A program made the position numbers and the translations under genes. Shown piece by piece: positions 25,710 to 34,687 of a stretch of 64,000 nucleotides of DNA. The stretch comes from Desulfurispira natronophila (GTDB lineage Bacteria; Chrysiogenota; Chrysiogenetes; Chrysiogenales; Chrysiogenaceae). How positions within the stretch are numbered: the first letter of the stretch is position 1; each line of letters starts with the position of its first letter. The stretch spans positions 62,001 through 126,000 of the forward strand of contig NZ_JACHID010000006.1 in assembly GCF_014203025.1 (NCBI RefSeq). Reading direction: 5' to 3'. Below the pieces are notes generated by a model that saw only the letters and a program-made list of their open reading frames with translations, was not told the DNA's origin and ran no database searches.

Positions 25710-27040
25710 GTTCCTCAAAATCAACCTGTTCAGCAACTATTAATTCAAGAAGCCTATACTGTCGCACATTGCACTACACCTCTATTACAGTCCTAATCCT
25801 TTTTTTATTGGGCATGGGGGGAGTAAAGCCTCTTAAGGATGGTGGTGCAATTTTACTTTTTTGTCTTTTTTTAGCTCACGGCAAGTATGCGATCAACTAT
25901 ATTCGCTCATCTCGATTAGCTCAGCTTGCTATCGTTATTTTTATTTATATTTTAGTGCGGACCATAGTGTCAGTGTCCGTAGACGGATCTGATGTTGACA
26001 GAGAGTGGAACAGGTTCTGGCGCCACTCAAGAGTTATCCTGCTTGCTTACTTGCCTTTTTTTTTGCAACAGTTGCGTCTGTTTCACATATTTTTGTTATT
26101 AGCGTTTTCTGTTACAGCACTCACCTTATACGATTTGCTGCAAATTGGGGGGATAGCTGTCCTGTTTGATCCTGGGAGTCGAATTTACTTATCAATCAAC
26201 CAGCAGTGGATAGGGCTAACCCTGGCAGCCCTCATGTTGGCCTCAGTCTGGCTAGTCAGCAATTTACTTGCATCCAAGCAGCTCCCAGTGACATATAAGC
26301 TTATCGCTGGTGTAGCTATTTTAATTTTGAATGCATACTGGTTGCTCGCCATGTTCGCACTTCAGCCACGTGCTGCTGTAGGAGCACTATTTTTAGGTGT
26401 CTTGGTGGCTATCCTGATCGCAAGTATTATTGGTTTTATAGAAAGAAAAAATGATAGGAGTGCCTTGTTTTTTGCCTCAATACTGTTTTCTATTTCGCTT
26501 GTAGTAAGCGGCTTTCTTTATCATAGCAATCAGATTGGCTCAATAGATAGGTTCAGCGATGACAACTTTATCCATAACTTACAGCACTTTCAAGGTTTCG
26601 ATATTGACTCACTTGAAAGAATACCTAACAGTAGCTCAGGTTATAGGTTAAAAATGTGGGGCGTCAGTTTATTGACAATACTCGAAGCCCCTCTATTTGG
26701 TCATGGAGTTAACAGTGTGGAATCTATCTTCGCGAAATACCACAATCTTGGCATTCATCGCTTTAACCATGCACACAATACCTATCTTGACATAACCCTG
26801 CGATTTGGCCTTGTGGGCTTGTTCCTCTATATTTCACTTTGGGTCCTGGCGCTCTGGCAGGTGGTAAGAAACTATATATCTGGGCATATGAGTGTCATAG
26901 GGCTGAGTTCTTTGCTTGGATTATCCACGATGTTCCTTTTTGCACTCTTTTTTGAATCATATAATTTACCGTCCCATGGATGGTATATGGTAGTTTTGAT
27001 GATGTCGCTGATGACTGTTCCATGGAAGAAAAAGAGTTAG
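25706..27040 (+). CDS. waaL: O-antigen ligase/polymerase family membrane protein (WaaL-like)
   Basis: 444 aa, TTG start at 25706 overlapping the previous stop; AAGGAAAT precedes it. About ten to twelve membrane helices surround a large periplasmic loop, and the Wzy_C/WaaL signature appears as FGHGVNSVESIFAKYH ... FNHAHNTYLDITLRFGLVG, with the catalytic-type histidine in the AHNTYL segment. The protein should ligate undecaprenyl-linked O-glycan to lipid A-core at the periplasmic face. Polymerase (Wzy) cannot be ruled out by sequence alone, but the core-gene context favours ligase. The gene is visibly richer in A and T than its neighbours, typical of exchanged surface-antigen genes. Confidence 0.82.
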   Translation: MSSSKSTCSATINSRSLYCRTLHYTSITVLILFLLGMGGVKPLKDGGAILLFCLFLAHGKYAINYIRSSRLAQLAIVIFIYILVRTIVSVSVDGSDVDREWNRFWRHSRVILLAYLPFFLQQLRLFHIFLLLAFSVTALTLYDLLQIGGIAVLFDPGSRIYLSINQQWIGLTLAALMLASVWLVSNLLASKQLPVTYKLIAGVAILILNAYWLLAMFALQPRAAVGALFLGVLVAILIASIIGFIERKNDRSALFFASILFSISLVVSGFLYHSNQIGSIDRFSDDNFIHNLQHFQGFDIDSLERIPNSSSGYRLKMWGVSLLTILEAPLFGHGVNSVESIFAKYHNLGIHRFNHAHNTYLDITLRFGLVGLFLYISLWVLALWQVVRNYISGHMSVIGLSSLLGLSTMFLFALFFESYNLPSHGWYMVVLMMSLMTVPWKKKS

Positions 27041-27052
27041 TGAGAGTGGGTT

Positions 27053-28183
27053 ATGTCTTATACAGTTGTAATTGCCACGCGCCAAGTCCAGCGGAATAAC
27101 GGTACTGTTCGAAATACTATCGAACAGGCGCAGGTACTGCGCGAAAATGGTTTTCGTGTTGTTCTTATGACAGAGAAGTTTCATGAAAATTATGCATCAT
27201 ACTTCGATGAAGTGGTGAAAACTGTTCGCTGGCCAATTAAAGGATACTTCAGAAGAAAGTGGTTTGATTATCTGGTGCAGCGCTGGGTGCGAAAGAACAA
27301 GCCTGACATGCAGATCAGTCATGGTGATACGCAGTCAAAAGACATTATAGCACTGCACAATTGTATTCGCCTGGCACACGAAAAAATCCAGGGATGCCCT
27401 GTTGATGAACGCAATGATGTTGCACGATTCCACGATCGTGTATTGGAAACCAGTGGTGCTGCAACCATCATCGCGAATTCAAACATGATGCGTGATGATC
27501 TCGTTCACCGCTATGGGGTTGACATCAAAAGAATAGTCACTATCTACCCTGCCTATGCCCCTGAGATGTTCAGCGTCTCAGATTCACTGGAAATGCGGCG
27601 GGAAGGACGTAAAAAGCTTGGTGTGTCAGAGTCCACGAGCCTGGTAGGCCTGGTGACATCTGGCGATTTTACAAAACGAAATGTAGGTTTCTTTCTGAAG
27701 GTTGCTGCAGCGGCAGGGAAAGTAACAGGTCATCAGCTTCACTTTCTGGTGGTAGGCGCTGATCGATCTCTTCATGATTACAGGAGGCTTGCTGCTGATC
27801 TTGGAATTGCTCAGCAAGTGTCGTTTGCCAAGCCAATGGAAGATGTTCACCTGCTCTACCATGCACTGGATGTCTTTGTTCTGCCAGCAAAATTCGAGGA
27901 ATTCGGGCGCGTGGTTCTGGAGGCGCTGGCATGCGGGACTCCCGCCGTTGTCAGCGATCAGGTGGGCGCGTCAGAAATAATGGTGAAGCATGGTTTACCC
28001 CACGTGATTGCTGGCTATGAAGCAGAAACATGGGTGGATGCGATCGTGAATCTGCTGGAGAATCCAGAGCTGCGCGAAAGGGTTTCTGCTCAGAGTGCCG
28101 ATATCGCCAGGCTCTACACTCGCGAGAAGCAGATGGAGCAGTTTCGGCTGGTAGTGAACAGCGTTATTTCACGTCAGGTATAG
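27053..28183 (+). CDS. Glycosyltransferase family 4 (GT-B)
   Basis: 376 aa, ATG 27053 with a GAGTGGG ribosome site. It opens SYTVVIATRQVQRNNGTVRNTIEQAQVL and carries the GT4 C-terminal signature KFEEFGRVVLEALACGTPAVVSDQVGASEIM (E-x7-E). YAPEMFSVSD and VGADRSLHDYRRLAADLG are typical of the linker and second Rossmann domain. It belongs to the LPS core run and is its last plus-strand gene. Its 3' end overlaps by 20 bases the convergent GT8 gene on the other strand. Confidence 0.85.
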   Translation: MSYTVVIATRQVQRNNGTVRNTIEQAQVLRENGFRVVLMTEKFHENYASYFDEVVKTVRWPIKGYFRRKWFDYLVQRWVRKNKPDMQISHGDTQSKDIIALHNCIRLAHEKIQGCPVDERNDVARFHDRVLETSGAATIIANSNMMRDDLVHRYGVDIKRIVTIYPAYAPEMFSVSDSLEMRREGRKKLGVSESTSLVGLVTSGDFTKRNVGFFLKVAAAAGKVTGHQLHFLVVGADRSLHDYRRLAADLGIAQQVSFAKPMEDVHLLYHALDVFVLPAKFEEFGRVVLEALACGTPAVVSDQVGASEIMVKHGLPHVIAGYEAETWVDAIVNLLENPELRERVSAQSADIARLYTREKQMEQFRLVVNSVISRQV

Positions 28184-29105
28184 CTGAGATTTTTCTGTAA
28201 AAGTATGCTGTTATATGTCGATGCGGCTTCCTGAAAAAGGACTTTATGTTATGGAAGCTGAATCTTTTGGGGGAAGAATCAGCTGCCCAGGGCGTCATTG
28301 CCAGGTACTTCCAGTAACGATGCTGGAGCGGATGGAGGCAGCCGGGGTTCCACGGTTTTCTGTGACCAACATAATGAATGATGGCTGGATTTTTTATGGC
28401 ATCCCAGTGTTCCTGCGGTGAGTATCCAGTTGCGCCTTGTCTTCGCAATCGTTTGCGATATATTCCAGATTGCTGATTCCACCGCAGTGGTAGCCGCTCC
28501 CAGTCACTCCAAAGAATGCCATTAAATGCGCACTGGTCATTAGTTGTCATTCTATGTGCGTTCTGAAGCTTAAACTCCCGAATTTTTGCAGAGATAATGT
28601 GGTTACGCCAGTAACTCAGATTCAGCAAAAGTACTCCTGAGTTAAAGTAATGGTGATGTGGAATTTGCAGGCGTTGATATGCAATGGTTCGCGAAATATC
28701 CTCTACCGCTCCTATGGCTTTGTCTTTCGCGACTTTCCTATGAAGCAGATTGAGGATATCGTCTTCCACCACAAGGTCGCAGTCAAGGTAGAGTGCCTGC
28801 TTGATGTTGTCGTCAAAGAGCTCAGGTATGGAAATGCGAAAATACGCGGCTATGCTCATTCGCTCTGAATTTACCGGGAATTCTGTGTACGTCTGCTTTA
28901 TAGAGGTAATGAAAGTGACTTCGCTTTGGTAGTTCGCGACCATATGCTGGATTTTCTCTTTATTATCATCCGCTATGCCGCCGTCAAGTATAAAGAAGCG
29001 CAGTGTTGTGGGGTGCTGGCAATTTGTCAGTATGGATATGATGGTGACCGCGAGGTGTTGGGCGTAGCGGTCATCTGCGCTGAGAATAATTGGTGCTGTT
29101 GTCAT
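28164..29105 (-). CDS. Glycosyltransferase family 8 (WaaI/WaaJ-like), copy B
   Basis: 313 aa from ATG 29105, which has an AAGGGA ribosome site and overlaps the stop of the upstream GT8 gene as ATGA; an in-frame ATG nine codons earlier lacks this. GT8 features: IILSADDRYAQHLAVTIISI at the N-terminus, the DxD metal motif in QALYLDCDLVVEDDI, the HYFNSGVLLLNLSYWR region, and IIHYVGHRKPW near the C-terminus. Such enzymes add glucose or galactose from UDP-sugars to the LPS outer core. The gene is a paralogue of its upstream neighbour. It converges on the plus-strand GT4 gene with a 20-base overlap. Confidence 0.88.
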   Translation of the reverse strand: MTTAPIILSADDRYAQHLAVTIISILTNCQHPTTLRFFILDGGIADDNKEKIQHMVANYQSEVTFITSIKQTYTEFPVNSERMSIAAYFRISIPELFDDNIKQALYLDCDLVVEDDILNLLHRKVAKDKAIGAVEDISRTIAYQRLQIPHHHYFNSGVLLLNLSYWRNHIISAKIREFKLQNAHRMTTNDQCAFNGILWSDWERLPLRWNQQSGIYRKRLRRQGATGYSPQEHWDAIKNPAIIHYVGHRKPWNPGCLHPLQHRYWKYLAMTPWAADSSPKRFSFHNIKSFFRKPHRHITAYFYRKISAIPDVK

Positions 29106-30037
29106 TTTTTCCCTTGGAGTTTTTTTCGGCACCCATACGCCTTGAGGAGTTTTCGGGGCTGAGTGATTTTGCGAAGAATATTTTTTACATTCTTGTCAGG
29201 GTACCGGTATTCGGCCCACGCTGTCATGGCCAGATAATGCCAGTACAGGTGCTTAAGTGGGTGGTTTGACGTGTAAAACCATGGTTTAGAATTGTTGATA
29301 TAGTGGATTATCGCAGGCTGCGTTAAAGCCTCATGTAACTCTTCTTGAGTAAATCCAAGTTCGTGCCATTTTCTCCAGCTTGACTTGTAAACACCCATTT
29401 GAACATTCCAGCGGAGTGGAAGGCGCTTCCAGCGCTCATGAAGAAGAACATTCAGGCCATCCTGATCCGAGTGTTTGACTAAGTGCGCATTATTTATGAG
29501 GAATGCGATCGTTTTTTTTGCGATGTCTTCTTCTGCCCATTTTCTTAAGTTGATAAGTAAAACACCTGAGCTGAAATAGTTTGTCAGGGGTAGTTCAAGG
29601 CGCTTTGGAGCGGTGAATGAAAAGTCTTTTACTGCTGCGATGATATGCTCGTTAAGTTGAGTGGCGTAGAGTGCTCTGACGTCTTCATTGACGATAATGT
29701 CGCAATCCAGGTAGAGGATTTTTTCAATGCTCGGGTCGCATAGATCTGCTGCAAAGAGTCTTGCGTAAGCCGCAAGGCCATGTCGGCGTAAAGGTAAACC
29801 ATCAAGAATTGACTCAGGGACATGGATGAAATTGATTTTCGCTGAATATCGGTTCAAGCTTGATAGCATTTTAGCTTTTTCTTCGGAAGTAATTCCGCAG
29901 TCAAGAATGTGCAGTGTTATCAACTCAGGATTGCTGGTGTTTTCCAGGAGAGATACTGCCATCACGGACAGATGCTGGGCGTAATTGTTGTCTGTTGCCG
30001 CGAGAATATGCACCCTGTCGAGATCACTTTGAGTCAT
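29102..30037 (-). CDS. Glycosyltransferase family 8 (WaaI/WaaJ-like), copy A
   Basis: 311 aa from ATG 30037 with an AAGGGGC ribosome site; the frame extends 25 codons further without one. It begins TQSDLDRVHILAATDNNYAQ and has the DxD in KILYLDCDIIVNEDV, the NYFSSGVLLINLRKWAEED block and PAIIHYINNSKPW. It is the same family as its downstream neighbour and shares its order of motifs, which indicates a tandem duplication followed by divergence. Likely role: stepwise addition of hexoses to the LPS outer core at the cytoplasmic membrane. It lies 13 bases after the kinase gene on the minus strand. Confidence 0.88.
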   Translation of the reverse strand: MTQSDLDRVHILAATDNNYAQHLSVMAVSLLENTSNPELITLHILDCGITSEEKAKMLSSLNRYSAKINFIHVPESILDGLPLRRHGLAAYARLFAADLCDPSIEKILYLDCDIIVNEDVRALYATQLNEHIIAAVKDFSFTAPKRLELPLTNYFSSGVLLINLRKWAEEDIAKKTIAFLINNAHLVKHSDQDGLNVLLHERWKRLPLRWNVQMGVYKSSWRKWHELGFTQEELHEALTQPAIIHYINNSKPWFYTSNHPLKHLYWHYLAMTAWAEYRYPDKNVKNILRKITQPRKLLKAYGCRKKLQGKK

Positions 30038-30050
30038 GCCTGCCCCTTTC

Positions 30051-30977
30051 CTATATCCCCGCAAGTCGGATGAGCGCAGGAATATCGTCGGCAAGCATCG
30101 CAATATCATCAAGCAATGTCAACGGAGTAATAAGTGCCTGTTTGCGTTGTTTCAACGCGAGTTTATGGTGTCGAAAAAGATTGAATCCCCCACGGCGCCA
30201 AAAAGTATGCGCTGTCAGCCAGGCTGGTCTGTATTGTCTGCCAAAATAATTTTGTAAAATCCACTCAAGTTCTTCCCTTGAGTTTTTCAGTCTGCGCAGA
30301 CAGCGCAGATCCCAAAAGTGTTTCAGGATACGGATGGGGCGAGTGAAGCGGGCGGGGTGAACCTTGTCGGTGTCAATGAGGAAGACTTCCGGTCTCTCGC
30401 TTTGGGGATCCTTCACCAGAAAATTGTGAGGAACAATGTCGGTGTGGCGATACCCCTGATCGTGCATGCGCCGGGTTATTGTTGCCATGAGCGCAAGCAT
30501 TTTTTTTCGTAAGCGGCTTAATTTTTTTTCTGTGGCGATAATGTCCTGGATATTCCCATCAGCATCTATTTTGTCACTGACGAAGACGCTGACCCTTTTC
30601 CAGGGCAAGCAACCTTCTGCTACGTAACCAAGTGGTTTTGCTGTGGGTATGCCCGCATCCCATAAGTAGCGCGCACCAAGGTAGCTTCGCCTGGCACCAC
30701 TTCTAATTATTTCTTTCATTGTAAGTTCAATCTTCCGATTCCACGATAGCGTATCAGGTGTAGAAAAATACTTTAGTATAAAGTGCTCACCCTCATGCTC
30801 GAGAAACTGTATGCAGTGATTGGCACGCCCTGTTTGAACTGGCTGACCAAGTGGTGGCTGGTTTGCCTGAAGGCTTTTTCTGATGAGTCTAAGGAGCTGT
30901 ACTCTCTTTCGATTTGGCTGAAATACAGCCCAGCTCTCACCCGCAACTTCACCGTGCTGTTTCGTGCAAACCTTCAT
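30051..30977 (-). CDS. LPS core kinase, WaaP/Kdo-kinase family
   Basis: 308 aa. The protein shows a kinase-like fold: HCIQFLEHEGEHFILKYFS (Lys as the ATP-binding lysine candidate), then the catalytic loop RHTDIVPHNFLVKDP and VFLIDTDKVHPAR as the metal-binding Asp (DFG-like) position. This is the arrangement of the lipopolysaccharide kinase (Kdo/WaaP) family, which phosphorylates heptose or Kdo in the inner core. First gene of the minus-strand trio with the two GT8 enzymes. The start at 30977 has no strong ribosome site and could lie somewhat downstream. Confidence 0.82.
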   Translation of the reverse strand: MKVCTKQHGEVAGESWAVFQPNRKRVQLLRLIRKSLQANQPPLGQPVQTGRANHCIQFLEHEGEHFILKYFSTPDTLSWNRKIELTMKEIIRSGARRSYLGARYLWDAGIPTAKPLGYVAEGCLPWKRVSVFVSDKIDADGNIQDIIATEKKLSRLRKKMLALMATITRRMHDQGYRHTDIVPHNFLVKDPQSERPEVFLIDTDKVHPARFTRPIRILKHFWDLRCLRRLKNSREELEWILQNYFGRQYRPAWLTAHTFWRRGGFNLFRHHKLALKQRKQALITPLTLLDDIAMLADDIPALIRLAGI

Positions 30978-31046
30978 GTTGAAGCCATCCTTACATTAGT
31001 ACTAAAGTGGAACAAATTCATCTGTTTTCCACTCTGTCAGTATCGA

Positions 31047-31207
31047 TCAAAATAGCCGGTGCTTACCACTTTTGGCAGGCTCAACCAGGATACTGCGTCC
31101 ACATATGCCTTTAGGTCGAAGTCGCGAGCGGTGCAGATTGGCTACCATGCGCGCTGCAGTACCCAGCGTTGATGTTTTGTGTCTACCTCATGTAAAAAGT
31201 GTTTCAT
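31047..31207 (-). pseudogene. Decayed reading frame in the LPS locus (fragment 2)
   Basis: An ATG at 31207 overlaps the stop of the frame upstream (ATGA) and gives KHFLHEVDTKHQRWVLQRA before a stop at 31142; after a change of frame the reading MVANLHRSRLRPKG ... EPAKSGKHRLF runs from 31148 to a stop at 31047. Both stretches look protein-like and basic, so a single frameshifted gene of about 53 codons is plausible. No family recognised. It may be the end of the same ancestral gene as fragment 1. Confidence 0.35.
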
Positions 31208-31526
31208 CCGAACAGATTTTTCATGATAACAAAATATTGCCATACTTCAGGATGACCGCCAAATCGATACCAATCAGTCAGGCTCTGCCTCCACCTTGAG
31301 TATTTAAGCTTGGGTGGAAAATTCTTTATGAGCAGTGAATCCTGCATACCTGAAATAGGCACAATAAATATTTTTTTGCAGGATCCTCCATGGCTGCCTT
31401 AACATGTCCCCGTATCTCATCAACCTGGCCCACAAGGGTGTCATAGAACAACAAATCCCGACGCAGCAGCATGTTAACACCCGGGGACAACTCAATTGGC
31501 GGAGCCATTATCTTTGGGTCACCCAT
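31204..31526 (-). pseudogene. Frameshifted small gene in the LPS locus (fragment 1)
   Basis: From ATG 31526 (ribosome site CGGAGAG) the frame reads GDPKIMAPPIELSPGVNMLL ... AMEDPAKK and reaches a run of seven A on the coding strand (31371-31377). Adding one A there opens 48 further codons, KIFIVPISGMQDSLLIKNFP ... HPEVWQYFVIMKNLFG, to a stop at 31204. Both halves have a convincing protein composition, so this looks like a ~107-codon gene broken by a one-base loss in a homopolymer, whether a mutation, a phase-variation tract or a sequencing error. I do not recognise the family. Confidence 0.5.
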
Positions 31527-31678
31527 AAGCTCTCCGTTTGATATGCTTGTAATCCTTTGCAAAAACAGATATCGATAACATCCAGAGATCTGTTATGTTA
31601 AAAGGAACTTTCTTTAACTTGGTACCACTATACCATGCATCACTCGCTGCACAGAATATTTCTCCTAAGGGCAACACC

Positions 31679-32716
31679 ATGAGAATTTGCCACATTAACC
31701 TCGCCCGCGGCTTTCGGGGCGGCGAGCGTCAAACGGAACTTCTCATCAGTGAGTTGGCGCTTAATAATATCCCGCAAATACTTGTTTGCCGCGCCGACTC
31801 GCCCATGCGCACCCACCTGGCAGATGTACCGCTTTTGCGCTTTCATACGGCCAACCACTTCTTGGGTGGCCACACGCGAACGCCCCGTGCTGACTTTATG
31901 CATGCCCACGATGCCAAGGGAGCCCACTGGGCCAATTGGGAGTTTCGCTTACGAAAAACGCCCTACCTGATTACTCGTCGTGTCCCTAACCCTCTAAAGA
32001 AAAACATCTTTACCCGATCTGTGTATCGCGACGCCAAGATGATTGTAGCATTGTCAGTAGCTATTGAGCACAGTATTTTGACATATCTGCCAAGTGCCAA
32101 CACCCAGATTATTCCCAGCATGTGTGCTGGCCTGTCCCACAATAAAGGCACTGCCTGCAGTGTCAGGAGGCGCTTCAGTGGCAAGACCTTAGTGGGTCAT
32201 ATTGGGGCCTTGGTGGACAAGCACAAAGGACAGAGCTGTCTCATCGAAGCAGCACGGCTTTTACAAAACCATCAGCCACAATTGCATTTTTTACTGCTGG
32301 GCCAGGGGAAAGATGAAGAAGGCTTGCGCAAACAGGCAGAAGGTTTGAGCAACGTTACCTTCGAGGGTTTTCACTCCAATGTAGGGGACTACCTGGCTGC
32401 TTTTGATATTTTTGCCTTTCCTTCACGTCAAGAGGGATTAGGGTCAATTTTGCTCGATGCCATGGATTATGGTCTGCCTATTGTGGCCAGCAATGTAGAT
32501 GGAATACCCGATATTGTAAAGCACGAACATAATGGGCTGCTGGTGCCACCAGCTGACGCACAGGCGCTGGCTTGTGCAATTGAGTCAGTGGTTAGTAATC
32601 AGGATATCGCTAGCAAGTTGGGAAAAAATGGTCAGAAAATGGCCAGCCTGTTTACTCCCACGGCAATAACACAACAATACTTGGAGCTTTACCAAAGCAT
32701 CACGCCAAAAGGCTAG
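31679..32716 (+). CDS. Glycosyltransferase family 4, LPS core
   Basis: 345 aa from ATG 31679 with AAGGGC ahead; an in-frame ATG at 31595 is less likely. It opens MRICHINLARGFRGGERQTE, the GGxE-type acceptor motif common in LPS core GT4 enzymes, and has VGHIGALVDKHKGQSCLIEA and the donor signature RQEGLGSILLDAMDYGLPIVASNVDGIPDIV (E-x7-D in place of E-x7-E). It transfers a sugar to the core, identity unknown. It is separated from the minus-strand LPS genes by the decayed frames and lies 19 bases ahead of uvrC. Confidence 0.85.
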   Translation: MRICHINLARGFRGGERQTELLISELALNNIPQILVCRADSPMRTHLADVPLLRFHTANHFLGGHTRTPRADFMHAHDAKGAHWANWEFRLRKTPYLITRRVPNPLKKNIFTRSVYRDAKMIVALSVAIEHSILTYLPSANTQIIPSMCAGLSHNKGTACSVRRRFSGKTLVGHIGALVDKHKGQSCLIEAARLLQNHQPQLHFLLLGQGKDEEGLRKQAEGLSNVTFEGFHSNVGDYLAAFDIFAFPSRQEGLGSILLDAMDYGLPIVASNVDGIPDIVKHEHNGLLVPPADAQALACAIESVVSNQDIASKLGKNGQKMASLFTPTAITQQYLELYQSITPKG

Positions 32717-32735
32717 CCCCCCCAAGGACCACCCC

Positions 32736-34556
32736 ATGCTCACCCTCTCCATGATCGAACATATTCCCGACGCACCGGGTGTTTACACCATGTACGCCAG
32801 TGGCGATACCATCCTTTACGTGGGTAAAGCGAAATCCCTGAACAAGCGCCTGCGCAGCTATCTGGCCTCGGACCTTTCCATCAAGATTTCCCGTATGGTG
32901 GCCTTGGTGGAGCGGGTGGAGTACGTCCAGGTTTTTAACGAAAACGAAGCCTTTATCCTGGAAAACACCCTCATCAAACAGCATCAACCCCGCTACAACA
33001 CCCTGCTGCGGGACGACAAGACCTACCCCTTTATCCGTATCGACCTGCGTCACCCTTATCCCCGCATGAGTGTCGTGCGCAAGGTGCGCCCCGACGGCGC
33101 TCGTTATTTCGGCCCCTTTGTCCACGGCTCCAGTGTCTTTCGTCTCTTTCGTCTGCTGGAGCACATCTACAAGTTGCGCAGTTGCAGTGACAGTGAACTG
33201 AAGCGGCGCAAGCGTCCCTGTATTGAGTATGAAATCGGCAACTGCCTGGCCCCCTGTGTATATGACGTCCACCAACCATACCAGGCAGAACTGCAGGAGC
33301 TGGTGGACTTTTTTCGTGGCAAAAGCAAACCCACAGTGGCCCGCATGGAGCGTCAGATGAAAGAGGCAGCGGCCAAGCTGGACTTTGAACGAGCGGCAGA
33401 GATTCGCGACCGCCTGGCTACCATTCACAAGGTCATCGACGCCCAGACCGTACTTGATACCAGTGGCGAAAACGTCGATGTTTACTACCTGGAAGCCGTT
33501 CCCGGTCGGGATCGCTATCTGGCTTCCGTGCTGGTGCTACGGGATGGCAAGCTTTCCGGCAGCTACGTCAAGCGTATCCACTCCTGTGAGGACGAATCCC
33601 AGGCTACGGCCACCATTATGAGGGAGTACATGGCTGGCCTCAACCCTCCGGATCTGCTGGTGTGCAATTTGCCACTGCCAACTGGGGAAGAGGAAGTATT
33701 TTTTCGCGACTTTCTGCAGCAGCAGCGCATTGAGTACCGGGTGCCCCAGCGGGGCCGCAAGCGCAAATACCTGGAGCTGGCCCGCGTCAACCTGGAGCGC
33801 CACCGAGACAAGCAGGTTCACCGGGAGGCGGAGGAGCTGGCATCCCGGCTGGGGCTGGAGAAGCTGCAGCGCATGGAGTGCTACGATATCTCCGCCTTCC
33901 AGGGTAGCTATCCTGTGGGCGCCATGTCAGTGTGGGAGGATGGCGAAATGGTTCCCGCCGCTTACCGGCTCTTCAAGCTGGAGGGCTTTGCCCAAAACGA
34001 CGACTACCGCATGCTGTGCGAAACCTTGCGGCGCCGCTTTACCGGCAGCCTGGCCAGCGAGACCTGGCCCGACCTGATTGTACTGGATGGCGGCGCTGCC
34101 CAGCTCAACATGGCCCAGCAGGCTCTGGAAGAGTACCAGGTATCCCTGCCCCTCATATCCATTGCCAAGGGACGCAGCCTCAAGCGGCGGGGCGAAGAGA
34201 GCCGGGAATACGACGAAATTCACGTACCCGGACGCAAGAACCCCATAGCCATTCGCGGTCGCAGCGCCTATCGTATTATCCAGCAACTGCGCGATGAAGC
34301 CCACCGTTTCAGCATCACGACCCACAGCCGGGGAAGGGATCGCGAATCGGTCACCAGTAACCTGCTCAGCCTGCCGGGAGTTGGCCCCGAAACCGTAAAA
34401 AAACTCTTTCGCGAATTTTCCAGCTACGCCGAAATGCAGCAAGAACAGGAGCGACTGGAACAAGTGGTGGGAAGCAAAGTTGCCCAGCGCTTGCAAAAGT
34501 ATCTGACGCAAATTGATGGAGAGAGCAAAGAGACTGGGTGCAGCGCAGATAAATGA
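32736..34556 (+). CDS. uvrC: Excinuclease ABC subunit C
   Basis: 606 aa, normal length. The N-terminal GIY-YIG nuclease domain (GVYTMYASGDTILYVGKAKS) makes the 3' incision; a UvrB-binding UVR motif is at ~205-235 (RQMKEAAAKLDFERAAEIRD); the RNase H-like 5' nuclease domain includes ECYDISAFQGSYPVGAMSV and LIVLDGGAAQLN; and two helix-hairpin-helix motifs end the chain (LLSLPGVGPETVKKLF). With UvrAB it carries out nucleotide excision repair in the cytoplasm. The gene is GC-rich in contrast to the LPS genes just upstream and marks the right edge of that variable region. ATG at 32736; another ATG six codons later is possible. Confidence 0.96.
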   Translation: MLTLSMIEHIPDAPGVYTMYASGDTILYVGKAKSLNKRLRSYLASDLSIKISRMVALVERVEYVQVFNENEAFILENTLIKQHQPRYNTLLRDDKTYPFIRIDLRHPYPRMSVVRKVRPDGARYFGPFVHGSSVFRLFRLLEHIYKLRSCSDSELKRRKRPCIEYEIGNCLAPCVYDVHQPYQAELQELVDFFRGKSKPTVARMERQMKEAAAKLDFERAAEIRDRLATIHKVIDAQTVLDTSGENVDVYYLEAVPGRDRYLASVLVLRDGKLSGSYVKRIHSCEDESQATATIMREYMAGLNPPDLLVCNLPLPTGEEEVFFRDFLQQQRIEYRVPQRGRKRKYLELARVNLERHRDKQVHREAEELASRLGLEKLQRMECYDISAFQGSYPVGAMSVWEDGEMVPAAYRLFKLEGFAQNDDYRMLCETLRRRFTGSLASETWPDLIVLDGGAAQLNMAQQALEEYQVSLPLISIAKGRSLKRRGEESREYDEIHVPGRKNPIAIRGRSAYRIIQQLRDEAHRFSITTHSRGRDRESVTSNLLSLPGVGPETVKKLFREFSSYAEMQQEQERLEQVVGSKVAQRLQKYLTQIDGESKETGCSADK

Positions 34557-34687
34557 CTTGTCTGCACTGTGCGTATTGGGTAAAATTACATTTTACGTAC
34601 TATACTTTTTACATCGTCTCGCTTTTGTGCCACTCCAGATGGCAAGCTGCATGACAAAAAATTCACCAAGACCCTGGAGGTACCGCC

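Noticed and set aside
31072-31299. 75-codon plus-strand frame between the kinase and GT4 genes
   Set aside because: No ribosome site; it is antisense to the more protein-like decayed frames on the minus strand.
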